Below, in pieces: positions 1-8,998 of a stretch of 64,000 nucleotides of DNA. The stretch covers positions 1,860,001 to 1,924,000 of the forward strand of contig OY970177.1 of NCBI GenBank assembly GCA_963707975.1. The letters run 5' to 3'. Origin of the DNA: CAVVXX01 sp963707975 (lineage in GTDB: Bacteria > Pseudomonadota > Alphaproteobacteria > Micropepsales > Micropepsaceae). Numbering within the stretch: the stretch's first letter is position 1; every line of letters starts with the position of its first letter. The translations under genes and the position numbers were made by a program. Below the pieces are notes generated by a model. It worked only from the letters and a program-made list of their open reading frames with translations, made no database searches and was not told the origin of the DNA.

Positions 1-948
1 CTTGCCTTTACCGAGCCGTACTTCCTCGACCGGCCTTTGGCTGCCGGGTTCAATCTTTACCGTGTGCAAACGGATTTCACGCAGGCCGACTACCAGTCGA
101 CGTCATCAGCGGCAAGCATCCTTTTGGGCTTTCCGGTCTCGGAATATGGCCGCATTACGCCTCGTTATACCTATAAAATCGATAGTCTTACCGCCGATAC
201 CAACGCGCCCCTCGCCATTCAATTGGCTGCGGAGAATAATGTCACGACTTCGCTGCTTGGTTATTCCTACATCTATGATACCCGTGATGATCCCATCAAG
301 CCCGCGAAGGGAATAGTCTTTTCGCTCAGTCAGGATATTGCGGGTTTTGGCGGTGATCTAAAATATCTGCGGAACGAAGGCAGCCTCATATTTTATCACA
401 GCCTGTTCGACGACGACTGGATCGGCTCTTTCTCACTTAGTGGCGGCTATATCAACGGTTATGATGGCCAGGACATTCGAGTGAATGACCGCTTTTTCAA
501 AGGTGCGAGTTCCTTCCGCGGGTTTGCGATCGCGGGCGTTGGCCCCCGTGAAACCTCTCCCTGCGCGACGACCACCGATCCGGCTACGGGTCAGCTCGAA
601 TGTATTCCCGGCACCAAGAAGCAAACCGCCGCCTTGGGCGGCGATGCCTATGCCATCGGTACGGTGGAAGTGCGCATTCCGGATTTCCTGCCAGAGGATT
701 ATGGCATAGGATTTTCCCTGTTTTCGGATTTTGGTACGGTCGGCATAATCTCAGGCGCGCACCCCGCGTGTACGTCCACGAGTTTAACTTGCATCCACGA
801 TGATCTGGCATTCCGTGCATCGGCGGGAGTTACGTTGCGCTGGAAGTCGCCTTTCGGTCCGGTGCAAATCGATATAGGCTACCCTGTGGTGAAGCAGCCT
901 TATGACAAGATCCAGGCGCTTAATTTCAACGCCGGGACCACATTCTAA
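1..948 (+). CDS. bamA: Outer membrane protein assembly factor BamA, C-terminal part (5' end outside window)
   Basis: BamA is the central beta-barrel of the BAM complex that folds and inserts outer-membrane proteins. Only the last 315 residues are here; the frame is open from base 1, so the POTRA domains lie upstream. The visible part is the Omp85 barrel: TEPYFLDRPLAAG near the start, the conserved loop-6 RGF motif (FRGF, about bases 511-522), and a C-terminal phenylalanine (NAGTTF) typical of the outer-membrane beta signal. It is followed 37 bases later by skp and the lipid A genes, the usual alphaproteobacterial order. Identity is firm; only the left boundary is unknown. Confidence 0.95.
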   Translation, partial: LAFTEPYFLDRPLAAGFNLYRVQTDFTQADYQSTSSAASILLGFPVSEYGRITPRYTYKIDSLTADTNAPLAIQLAAENNVTTSLLGYSYIYDTRDDPIKPAKGIVFSLSQDIAGFGGDLKYLRNEGSLIFYHSLFDDDWIGSFSLSGGYINGYDGQDIRVNDRFFKGASSFRGFAIAGVGPRETSPCATTTDPATGQLECIPGTKKQTAALGGDAYAIGTVEVRIPDFLPEDYGIGFSLFSDFGTVGIISGAHPACTSTSLTCIHDDLAFRASAGVTLRWKSPFGPVQIDIGYPVVKQPYDKIQALNFNAGTTF

Positions 949-985
949 ATAACAAGACCCTCAGAAAAACAGGATTCCAAATTCC

Positions 986-1690
986 ATGACACCTTCAACC
1001 AAGCGCCTCCTGCTTGCTGCCTGCGCGGTCGTTGCCCTGCTGATCATTGGCGGCGTCGTGTATGTGGTGGTCAGCAAAATGGGCTCATCTTCAACCGAAA
1101 CGGCGGCCTCGCCCGCTGCCACGCCGGGCTTGCCAGCGGCATCGGCAAGCACGACATCAACGCCAACGCCAAAAATTCTGGTCATTGATCGCTCTGCGAT
1201 TTTGCGCCAATCGGTTGCCGGGAAGGACATGATCATGCAGATCGATGCCTTGTCGAAGTCCGCCGAAACGGAATTCAAGGGCGAAGAAGACAAGTTGCGC
1301 AGCGATGCGCAGGCCTTGCAGCAGCAAATGGCGGTTTTGGCGCCAGAAGTGCGCTCCCAAAAGACAAAGGAATTCGACGCCCGTCAGCAGGCGCTGCAAA
1401 AGAAAGTACAAGACAGGCAGAATCAGATTCAGGCGGGCGTCTACAAGGCGCGCAAGCAGATCGAGGATGCGCTGGGACCCATTCTGGAAGCACTGATGAC
1501 CGAACGCGGCGCCAATCTCTTGTTTGACCGCAACGCGATCGTGCTGGGTACGGTCGATGTGGACGTCACCGGCGTGGCGATCCAGCGGCTCGATCAGAAG
1601 CTCTCCAAGGTCAAGGTCGAACTGACCGATCCAGCTACCATTGGCATGCCGGTGCAGCAACCGGGCGCCCAGAAGCCACCGCAGCAATAA
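986..1690 (+). CDS. skp: OmpH/Skp-family periplasmic chaperone
   Basis: A 234-residue protein with one hydrophobic N-terminal segment (about residues 8-30, signal or anchor), a Thr/Ser/Ala/Pro-rich linker to about residue 60, then a long Lys/Gln/Glu-rich helical region (about 90-165) typical of the coiled-coil tentacles of Skp, which holds unfolded outer-membrane proteins in the periplasm. LVIDRSAILRQSVAGK matches the start of the OmpH domain. Its place between bamA and lpxD is the classical context. It is longer than E. coli Skp (about 160 aa) because of the linker and a Pro/Gln-rich tail. Confidence 0.9.
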   Translation: MTPSTKRLLLAACAVVALLIIGGVVYVVVSKMGSSSTETAASPAATPGLPAASASTTSTPTPKILVIDRSAILRQSVAGKDMIMQIDALSKSAETEFKGEEDKLRSDAQALQQQMAVLAPEVRSQKTKEFDARQQALQKKVQDRQNQIQAGVYKARKQIEDALGPILEALMTERGANLLFDRNAIVLGTVDVDVTGVAIQRLDQKLSKVKVELTDPATIGMPVQQPGAQKPPQQ

Positions 1691-1743
1691 ATTGTGGGCG
1701 CGAAGCGGGTTACACCTGGCCCAGGGAAAAGGATGATCCGGTC

Positions 1744-2761
1744 ATGGCGGATCCGCGGTTTTACGACAATCGCGGGCCCATTGCGCTAGGCGAGCTCTGC
1801 GCCAAAGTGGGCGTTACGCCGCCCGGCGGCGCAGCCGTAAAGGCGCTGGTGCACGACGTGGTGGGTCTCGCACAAGCTGGCCCACAGCATCTTTCCTTTT
1901 TCGATCATGCGCGGGCGCGGAACGATTTCGCCGCCACCAAGGCCGGATGGTGCCTGGTGAATAAAAAGGCGGGGTCTGTAAATCCGCCCGTCAATACGGT
2001 CCTGCTGAATTGTGCGGCGGTGCTGCATACCTATGCTTCGGCCGCGGAATTGTTTTATCCCGAGCACGGCCTCGATATATGCGCCCAGGACAAGTCCGTT
2101 CATCCCACGGCAAAGCTTGGCGAAGGCGTTGTGCTGGCGCCGGGCGCTGTCGTTGGCCCCAACGCCGAAATCGGCACGCGCTCACGCATCGGCGCCAACA
2201 CGGTCATTGGCCGCGGCGTCACTATCGGGCGCGACTGCGAAATCGGCGCAAATGTTTCGATCGGTTTCGCGCATCTCGGGGATGAAGTAGTGATCTTTCC
2301 AGGCGCATGCATTGGCACGCCGGGTTTCGGCTTTGCTTCGGGCGCGCGCAGCCACGTCAACGTGCCTCAGCTCGGGCGCACCATCCTTCAGGACCGAGTT
2401 CGAGATCGGCGCCAACACCACCATTGATCGCGGCGTGTTGGGCGACACAGTGATCGGCGAGGGCACCAAAATTGATAATCTCGTGCAGATAGGGCACAAC
2501 TGCGTCATTGGCAGACATTGCATCATCGCCGGCCAGTCGGGCATTTCGGGAAGCGTGACGCTAGGAGATTTCGCAATTCTGGGCGGAAATGTGGGCATCG
2601 CCGATCACATCACTATTGGCGACCGCGCCCGCTTCGCCGCGCGCTCCGGAGTCATTTACGATCTTCCGGGCGGTGTAGATTATGGCGGCCTACCGGCGAG
2701 GCCCGTGAAGGAATGGATGCGGGAAATGGCCAAACTGGTGAAAGACCGGAAGCAGGAATAA
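1744..2761 (+). CDS. lpxD: UDP-3-O-acylglucosamine N-acyltransferase LpxD, reading frame shifted near base 2394
   Basis: LpxD adds the N-linked hydroxyacyl chain to UDP-3-O-acyl-glucosamine, the third step of lipid A synthesis. Residues 1-100 are the uridine-binding domain; the rest is a left-handed beta helix of hexapeptide repeats. VQIGHNCVIG carries the expected catalytic histidine, and the C-terminal helix ends KLVKDRKQE. The frame from 1744 runs to 2427 but leaves the family sequence after TILQD; removing one C of the pair at 2394-2395 restores Q-D-E-F-E-I-G-A-N and joins the second frame to 2761, giving 338 residues, the normal length. Because lpxD is normally essential, a sequence error is likelier than a pseudogene. 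Confidence 0.88.
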
Positions 2762-2763
2762 CA

Positions 2764-3258
2764 ATGAACGAGATGGGCAAGCCCGGCGCGTCACTCGACA
2801 TCGAAGCGATCAAGCGGCTGCTACCGCATCGTGCGCCGTTCCTGTTCATCGACAGGCTGAGTGACATTCGCATAGGCGAGGGTGCCGTAGGCTGGAAGGC
2901 AGTGGCGATGAACGAGCCGCATTTCCAGGGCCATTTTCCCAATTACGCAGTGATGCCGGGCGTGCTCATCATCGAGGCGATGGCGCAGGCCGCGGGCGCG
3001 CTCGTCATGCACGAGCTCGGCGAACAGGTCAGGGGCAGGCTGGTTTATTTCATGACCATCGACAGGGCGCGGTTCCGCCGCCCTGTGCGGCCAGGCGACA
3101 TGCTGCGGATTCCGGTTACTGTTCTACGCCAGCACCGCCCCGTTTGGCGCTTCGAGGGCAAGGCCTATGTCGACGGCAATTTATGCGCCGAAGCCGAATT
3201 CAGCGCCATGATCGTGGAAGGCGTGCCGGGTGGCGCCGAGCAGAAATCTGAGCAATAG
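2764..3258 (+). CDS. fabZ: 3-hydroxyacyl-ACP dehydratase FabZ
   Basis: FabZ dehydrates (3R)-hydroxyacyl-ACP in fatty acid elongation and draws on the same hydroxyacyl-ACP pool that LpxA and LpxD use. The 164-residue protein has the hot-dog fold signature LLPHRAPFLFIDR, the catalytic His in GHFPNYAVMPG, and the helix with the catalytic Glu in IIEAMAQAAG. The ATG at 2764 is chosen because it follows the lpxD stop by two bases and gives family length; the longer upstream frame only shadows lpxD. Translation is probably coupled with lpxD and lpxA. Confidence 0.95.
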   Translation: MNEMGKPGASLDIEAIKRLLPHRAPFLFIDRLSDIRIGEGAVGWKAVAMNEPHFQGHFPNYAVMPGVLIIEAMAQAAGALVMHELGEQVRGRLVYFMTIDRARFRRPVRPGDMLRIPVTVLRQHRPVWRFEGKAYVDGNLCAEAEFSAMIVEGVPGGAEQKSEQ

Positions 3259-3263
3259 TGCCG

Positions 3264-4076
3264 ATGACGAAAATTCATCCCACCGCCATCGTCGAAGATG
3301 GCGCCCGGCTGGGCGCCGATGTCGAGATCGGGCCTTTTTGCGTGGTGGGCCGCCAGACGCGGCTGGGCGATGGCGTGCGGCTGATGTCGCATGTGGTGAT
3401 CGAAGCCGACACGGAAATTGACGCGCGCACGCTGGTGCATCCGCATGCGGTGCTTGGCGGGCCAGCGCAATACCGGGGCGATAGCGGCAAGGGCGCGCGG
3501 CTCGTCATCGGCGCTGACAACGTCATACGCGAGCATGTCACCATCAATGCGGGCACCACCAAGGGTACCGGCCTGACGCGCGTCGGTGACAAGGGTTACT
3601 TCATGGCTTACAGCCACGTTGCCCATGACTGCGATGTCGGTAACGGAGTCACATTCGCCAATCTGGTGGCGCTGGCAGGCCATGTCAGCGTGGGCGATGG
3701 CGTCAATATCGGCGGCGTCGCCGTGGTGCATCAGTTCAGCCGTATCGGCCGCGACGCTTTCATCGGCGGCATGACCGGCATCCCCGGCGATCTGATCCCC
3801 TATGGCATGGCCACGGGCAGCCGCGCGCATCTCTCCGGCCTCAATCTCATCGGGCTCAAGCGCAAGGGCGTACCGCGCACGCGCATTCATGCGTTGCGCG
3901 CCGCCTACAGGTTCATTTTTTCCGGCGAAGGCCATCTGCCCGAACGCGCGCGTGCGGCGGCCGAACGCTGGGGCGATTGCGCGGAAGTCATGGAGGTCGT
4001 GGATTTCATCTTTGCGGCCTCCAAGCGACGCATCATGACGCCGGCGGGTGAAGCGCCCGATGCGGATGACGACTGA
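3264..4076 (+). CDS. lpxA: Acyl-ACP--UDP-N-acetylglucosamine O-acyltransferase LpxA
   Basis: LpxA catalyses the first lipid A step, transfer of a 3-hydroxyacyl chain to UDP-GlcNAc. The 270-residue protein starts MTKIHPTAIVEDGARLG, followed by hexapeptide repeats of a left-handed beta helix; the catalytic His lies in YSHVAHDCDVGNG, and a C-terminal helical region starts near GLNLIGLKRKGV. The ATG at 3264 matches the family start; a GTG at 3258, overlapping the fabZ stop by one base, would add two residues and cannot be excluded. Confidence 0.95.
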   Translation: MTKIHPTAIVEDGARLGADVEIGPFCVVGRQTRLGDGVRLMSHVVIEADTEIDARTLVHPHAVLGGPAQYRGDSGKGARLVIGADNVIREHVTINAGTTKGTGLTRVGDKGYFMAYSHVAHDCDVGNGVTFANLVALAGHVSVGDGVNIGGVAVVHQFSRIGRDAFIGGMTGIPGDLIPYGMATGSRAHLSGLNLIGLKRKGVPRTRIHALRAAYRFIFSGEGHLPERARAAAERWGDCAEVMEVVDFIFAASKRRIMTPAGEAPDADDD

Positions 4077-4080
4077 AAGC

Positions 4081-4938
4081 ATGGCGGGCGCGGGCACACT
4101 CGGCATTATCTCGGGCGGTGGCGAGCTGCCGGGGGCAATCGCCGAAAGCGCCCGCGCGCAGGGCCGTGAAATATTTCTGCTCGCGCTCGAAGGCAGCGCC
4201 GCCGAAAACGACGTCGCGGCGTTTCCCCATGGCTGGGCCTCGGTGGGCGAGCTCGGCAAGGCGTTCAAGCTGCTCAAGCAGGGGGGCTGCGCCGATGTCA
4301 CCTTCGCGGGCCGCGTGGCGCGGCCCAATTTCGGCGCGCTCAAGCTTGATGCGGCGGGCGCGCTGGCGCTGCCCAAGGTTGTCGCCGCGGCACTGAAAGG
4401 TGATGACGCGCTGCTGCGCACCATGATCGGCATTTGCGAGAAAGAAGGTTTCCGCGTTATCGGCACGGCTGAAGCAGCACCCGATTTGCTGATGAAGGCG
4501 GGCGCGCTCGGTCGGCTCACGCCCAACGCAGGCCAGAAGGACGACATCGCGCTCGGCGTGAAAGTCGTGCGCGCGCTCGGCGCACTCGATGTCGGTCAGG
4601 CGACAGCCGTGTGCGAGGGTCTGGTGCTGGTGGTGGAAGCGGCCGAAGGCACCGACGCCATGATCGCCCGCATCGCCGGTCTGCCCGAAAATGTGCGCGG
4701 CACGGCGGCGAAGCGGCGCGGCGTGCTGGTGAAAGCGCCGAAGCCGGGGCAGGAGCGCCGCCTCGATCTGCCCGTGATCGGCGTGCACACCATCCAGCGT
4801 GCGGGCGAGGTCGGCCTTGCCGGCGTGGCGGTGGAAGCCGGCAGCGCGCTGGTGATGAAGCGCGCAAAGGTGGCCGAAGCGGCCGACCGGCTGGGGCTGT
4901 TTGTCGTGGGTTTCGAAGCCGGAGCCTATCCCCCATGA
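4081..4938 (+). CDS. lpxI: UDP-2,3-diacylglucosamine pyrophosphatase LpxI
   Basis: LpxI hydrolyses UDP-2,3-diacylglucosamine to lipid X, replacing the unrelated LpxH in alphaproteobacteria. About 285 residues: LGIISGGGELPGAIA at the N terminus, the DUF1009 core, and EGTDAMIARIAG containing the conserved catalytic Asp region. It sits between lpxA and lpxB, the diagnostic position. Several starts are possible: ATG 4081 just after the lpxA stop, or ATG 4066 or 4060 overlapping lpxA. I chose 4081 because the family motif begins a few residues later. Confidence 0.92.
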   Translation: MAGAGTLGIISGGGELPGAIAESARAQGREIFLLALEGSAAENDVAAFPHGWASVGELGKAFKLLKQGGCADVTFAGRVARPNFGALKLDAAGALALPKVVAAALKGDDALLRTMIGICEKEGFRVIGTAEAAPDLLMKAGALGRLTPNAGQKDDIALGVKVVRALGALDVGQATAVCEGLVLVVEAAEGTDAMIARIAGLPENVRGTAAKRRGVLVKAPKPGQERRLDLPVIGVHTIQRAGEVGLAGVAVEAGSALVMKRAKVAEAADRLGLFVVGFEAGAYPP

Positions 4939-6140
4939 ATGTAGCCAACGGCGTCGGCGTGCGCGGCGGCGCGCCTGCGCGTCCGCTCACCATCATGCTG
5001 GTGGCGGGCGAGCCGTCCGGCGATCAGTTGGGCGCGCAGCTGATGGCGGCGCTGAAAAAAATCGCGCCCGCGAATTTGCGCATCGTCGGCGTGGGCGGGC
5101 TCGCGATGACGGCGCAGGGCCTCGCCAGCCTGTTCCCACTCGACGCCACGGCGGTGATGGGACTGCGCGAAGTGGTGCCGCGCATTCCGGCAATCCTAGC
5201 CCGCGTGAGGCAGGCGGTGGCGTTCGCGCTGGAGACAAAGCCCGACCTGGTGGTGCTGATCGACAGCCCCGATTTCACCCATCGCATCGCGCAAGGCCTC
5301 AAGCGCAGCGATCCCTACATCCGTACGGTGAATTATGTGGCACCGCAGGTGTGGGCCTCGCGCTCTTACCGGGCGAAGAAGATGGCGCGCTATATGGATG
5401 CGGTGCTGACGCTGTTTCCGTTCGAAACCAAATTCTTCGAACAGCATGGCCTGAAGGCGATCTTCGTCGGCAATCCGGTGATCGAGCGCAAAAGCCTTAT
5501 GGTGGGGGGTGATGAATTCCGCCTCCGTCACAATATCCCCGCCAATGCCAGGCTTTTGGCCGTGTTGCCAGGCAGTAGGCGTAACGAAATCCGTTTCATG
5601 CTGCCGCCGTTCAAGGAAGCCGTGCGGTGCCTCGCCGCCGAAATTCCCGGCCTCGTCACCGTCATTCCCACCGTCCCGCATGTGGCCGCGCAGGTGAGGC
5701 AGCAGGCCGCTAATTGGCCGGCGCCCGTGCATGTGGTGGAAAGCGACGATGAGAAATTTGCCGCCTTCGACGCGGCCGATGCGGCGCTCGCGGCTTCGGG
5801 CACGGTGACCGCCGAGCTCGCGCTCGCGCGCACGCCGATGGTGGTCGGCTACAAGATGGGCTGGCTCACTTATGCGCTGATGCGGCCGCTGATCGACGCG
5901 CCTTACGCCACGCTGGTGAACGTGATCCTGGGGCGCGAGGCGGTGCCCGAACATATCCAGGGCGATTGTACGCCGGAAGCGCTGGCTGCGAGCCTACGGC
6001 CATTGCTGCAAGATGAGCCCGCGCGCGCGGCCCAGGTGAAAGCGCTCGATGAAGCCGCGCACGCGCTGGGCGAGGGCGAAGAAAGCCCGAGCCTGCGCGC
6101 TGCCCGCGCCATGCTGGATCTCGCGGGGAAAAAGCCCTAG
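4935..6140 (+). CDS. lpxB: Lipid-A-disaccharide synthase LpxB
   Basis: LpxB condenses lipid X with UDP-2,3-diacylglucosamine to form the lipid A disaccharide at the inner membrane. The 401-residue GT19 enzyme has the N-terminal motif AGEPSGDQLGAQLM, VAPQVWASR, and the nucleotide-binding PGSRRNEI. Its ATG overlaps the lpxI stop (ATGA, 4935-4938), so translation is likely coupled. Its TAG stop lies in a CTAG shared with the opposing gltA stop. It is the last gene of the lipid A run. Confidence 0.95.
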   Translation: MNVANGVGVRGGAPARPLTIMLVAGEPSGDQLGAQLMAALKKIAPANLRIVGVGGLAMTAQGLASLFPLDATAVMGLREVVPRIPAILARVRQAVAFALETKPDLVVLIDSPDFTHRIAQGLKRSDPYIRTVNYVAPQVWASRSYRAKKMARYMDAVLTLFPFETKFFEQHGLKAIFVGNPVIERKSLMVGGDEFRLRHNIPANARLLAVLPGSRRNEIRFMLPPFKEAVRCLAAEIPGLVTVIPTVPHVAAQVRQQAANWPAPVHVVESDDEKFAAFDAADAALAASGTVTAELALARTPMVVGYKMGWLTYALMRPLIDAPYATLVNVILGREAVPEHIQGDCTPEALAASLRPLLQDEPARAAQVKALDEAAHALGEGEESPSLRAARAMLDLAGKKP

Positions 6141-7441
6141 CGCTTGCTCAGCGGCCGGTAATCGCGCTGCGTCGCGCCGGTATAAAGCTGCCGCGGGCGG
6201 CCGATTTTCTGTTCGGGGTCGGCGATCATCTCTTTCCATTGCGCCACCCAGCCCACCGTGCGCGCCACCGCGAACAGCGCAGTGAACATGTCGGTGGGAA
6301 AACCAAGCGCGTTCAGCGTGATGCCGGAATAGAAATCGATGTTGGGATAGAGCTTGTGCGAGACGAAATACTCGTCCTGCAGCGCGATGCGTTCGAGCTC
6401 AAGGGCGACTTTCAACAGCGGGCTGTCGCGCATGCCGGTTTCATCGAGCACGGCGTAGCACTGCTCGCGCATCACTTTCGCGCGCGGGTCGTAGTTCTTG
6501 TAGACGCGGTGGCCGAAGCCCATCAGGCGGAAGGTGTCGTTCTTGTCCTTGGCGCGGTGGATGTATTCGGGCACGCGATCAACCGTGCCGATCTGCTGCA
6601 GCATCTTGAGCGCCGCCTCGTTGGCGCCGCCATGCGCCGGGCCCCACAAACAGGCGATGCCGGCCGCGATGCAGGCAAACGGGTTGGCGCCGGACGAACC
6701 GGCCAACCGCACCGTCGAGGTGGAGGCATTCTGCTCGTGGTCGGCATGCAGAATGAAAATGATGTCGAGCGCCTTGGCCAGCACGGGATTGACTTTGTAT
6801 TCCTCGGCAGGCACTGCGAAACACATGCGCAGGAAATTTTCGGTGTAGCCCATATGGTTCAGCGGATACACGAAAGGCTGGCCGACGGAATATTTGAAGG
6901 CCATCGAAGCAATGGTGGGCGTTTTGGCGATCAGGCGGTGCGAGGCGATCTCGCGCTGGCGCGGATCGGTGATGTCGGTCGAGTCATGATAGAAGGCCGA
7001 AAGCGCGCCCACCACGCCTACCATGATCGCCATGGGATGCGCGTCGCGCCTGAAGCCGCTGAACAGCGAATTGAGCTGATCGTGCACCATCGTATGGTGC
7101 GTGATGGCGTGATCGAACTCCTTCATCTGGGCGCTCGTTGGCAACTCGCCGTAGAGCAGCAGGTAACAGACCTCTAGAAAATTCGAATTCTTGGCGAGCT
7201 GGTCGATGGGGTAACCGCGGTAAAGCAGAATACCCGCCTCGCCGTCGATATAGGTGATGTCGGATTCGCAATTGGCGGTCGAGGTGAAGCCGGGGTCATA
7301 GGTGAACATGCCGGCCTCGGTATAAAGCTTGCGCACGTCGACCACTTCCGGCCCCACGCTGCCGCTATAGACGGGCAGGTCGAAGGAATTGTTGTTGTAA
7401 ATGAACTTGGCGGTGCCGGCCGCCCTGGCTTTCTCGTTCAT
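6137..7441 (-). CDS. gltA: Citrate synthase
   Basis: Condenses oxaloacetate and acetyl-CoA at the entry of the TCA cycle. The catalytic histidines are in GPAHGGANEAALK and GFGHRVYKNYDPRA and the aspartate in NIDFYSGI; the length (434 residues) fits the type II (hexameric) bacterial family. An upstream ATG at 7480 is possible, but the ATG at 7441 has a GGAG seven bases before it and matches the family start MNEKARAAGTAKF. The gene converges with lpxB and overlaps it by four bases. Confidence 0.95.
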   Translation of the reverse strand: MNEKARAAGTAKFIYNNNSFDLPVYSGSVGPEVVDVRKLYTEAGMFTYDPGFTSTANCESDITYIDGEAGILLYRGYPIDQLAKNSNFLEVCYLLLYGELPTSAQMKEFDHAITHHTMVHDQLNSLFSGFRRDAHPMAIMVGVVGALSAFYHDSTDITDPRQREIASHRLIAKTPTIASMAFKYSVGQPFVYPLNHMGYTENFLRMCFAVPAEEYKVNPVLAKALDIIFILHADHEQNASTSTVRLAGSSGANPFACIAAGIACLWGPAHGGANEAALKMLQQIGTVDRVPEYIHRAKDKNDTFRLMGFGHRVYKNYDPRAKVMREQCYAVLDETGMRDSPLLKVALELERIALQDEYFVSHKLYPNIDFYSGITLNALGFPTDMFTALFAVARTVGWVAQWKEMIADPEQKIGRPRQLYTGATQRDYRPLSKR

Positions 7442-7532
7442 CGGCAAACTCCGTGGCTCGTGAGTGGGCCCGAAAGACATATCCTACGTTTATAAAGGTA
7501 GCGCAATGATGACCGTCACGCCTTAAAACCCT

Positions 7533-8945
7533 TTAATTTGCGTGCGCCCGGATGCGTGCGAGCGCCTCGTCGCGCCCCAGCACCGCCAGCATATCGAACA
7601 CGGGCGGCGATGTGGTTCGCCCGGTTAGCGCCGCCCGCAAGGGTTGCGCGATCGGGCCGAGCTTGACGCCCTCCTTCTCGGCGAACGCGCGGATGCGTTC
7701 TTCGAGCTGGGCCGCTTGCCAGCCATCCTGGTCCAGCGCTTTGGCAAGGCGGGCCAGGCGCGCGCGTGCCTCGGGCGTGAGAAGGGCGCTGGCCGCGGCG
7801 TCGGGTGCGCGCGGGCCGTCGGCGAACAGGAACTCGGCGTTCTCGACAAGTTCAACCAGCGTTTTGGCGCGGGGTTTCAGCACCGGCATGGCGGCCTTTA
7901 GCCGCGCACGCGCTTGCGCCGATAATTTCCTGTCCGGCGCTGCGCGCTCGGCGAAAGCCGCGGCTTCGGCTGCAAGGGCTGCGTAGTCCATCTCGCGCAG
8001 GTAATGGCCGTTGATGTTGTCGAGCTTCTTCATGTCGAAGCGCGCCGGGCTTCGGCCTATGCTTTCGAGATTGAACCATTCGATCGCCTTGGCCGTAGGG
8101 ATGATCTCGTCGTCGCCATGGCTCCAGCCCAGCCGCAGCAGATAATTGCGCATGGCATCGGGCAGGTAGCCCATGTCGCGATAGGTTTCGACGGCGAGCG
8201 CGCCGTGGCGCTTGGAAAGTTTCGCGCCATCTTCGCCATGGATCAGCGGCACATGCGCGTAAATGGGCACCGGCCAGCCCATGGCTTCGATGATCAGCAA
8301 CTGCCGCGCGGCATTGTTAAGGTGATCGGCGCCCCGCACCACATGGGTGACGCCCATGTCGATATCGTCCACCACCACGGCCAGCATATAAGTCGGCGTG
8401 CCGTCGCTTCGGAGCAGCACCATGTCGTCGAGCTGCGCGTTTTCGAATTTCACATCGCCTTGCACCACGTCATGCACGATGGTCTCGCCCGTTTGCGGCG
8501 CTTTGATGCGCACCACGAAGGGCATGTCCTTTGGCGCGTCGGATTCAGGCCGGTCGCGCCAGCGGCCGTCGTAGCGCACGGGCTGGCCGGCCGCGCGCTG
8601 ACGCGTGCGCATCTCTTCCAATTCCTGGGCCGTCGCATAGCAGCGATAGGCTTTGCCCTGCGCCAGCAATTGCTCGGCCACTTCGCGGTGACGGCCAAGC
8701 CGCGCGAACTGATAGACCGCCTCGCCATCCCAATCGAGGCCGAGCCAGGCAAGCCCGTTCAGAATGGCGGCAATCGCTTCCGGCGTGGAACGCTGGCGGT
8801 CGGTGTCCTCGATGCGCAGCAAAAATTTTCCGCCGGTGTGGCGCGCATACAGCCAATTGAACAGCGCCGTCCGCGCGCCGCCGATATGCAGATATCCGGT
8901 GGGCGAAGGCGCAAAGCGCAGGACGGGCTTCACGTTTTCCGGCAT
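7533..8945 (-). CDS. gltX: Glutamyl-tRNA synthetase
   Basis: Class I aminoacyl-tRNA synthetase charging tRNA-Glu (in alphaproteobacteria often also tRNA-Gln, later amidated by GatCAB). 470 residues: HIGH-like motif in PSPTGYLHIGGARTALF at the N terminus, the KMSKS-like KLSKRHG near residue 245, and a helical C-terminal anticodon-binding domain. It lies between gltA and comEC, which is read divergently after 53 bases. Alphaproteobacteria often carry two gltX copies; which one this is cannot be decided here. Confidence 0.95.
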   Translation of the reverse strand: MPENVKPVLRFAPSPTGYLHIGGARTALFNWLYARHTGGKFLLRIEDTDRQRSTPEAIAAILNGLAWLGLDWDGEAVYQFARLGRHREVAEQLLAQGKAYRCYATAQELEEMRTRQRAAGQPVRYDGRWRDRPESDAPKDMPFVVRIKAPQTGETIVHDVVQGDVKFENAQLDDMVLLRSDGTPTYMLAVVVDDIDMGVTHVVRGADHLNNAARQLLIIEAMGWPVPIYAHVPLIHGEDGAKLSKRHGALAVETYRDMGYLPDAMRNYLLRLGWSHGDDEIIPTAKAIEWFNLESIGRSPARFDMKKLDNINGHYLREMDYAALAAEAAAFAERAAPDRKLSAQARARLKAAMPVLKPRAKTLVELVENAEFLFADGPRAPDAAASALLTPEARARLARLAKALDQDGWQAAQLEERIRAFAEKEGVKLGPIAQPLRAALTGRTTSPPVFDMLAVLGRDEALARIRAHAN

Positions 8946-8998
8946 GATGGCAGGGCCCGTGCGTTCGACGTGCCACGCGTTCTAACAAACCATCTCTC

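Noticed and set aside
3165..4547. 460-residue open frame on the minus strand
   Set aside because: Lies opposite lpxA and lpxI, which have clear family motifs; a composition-driven shadow in GC-rich DNA.
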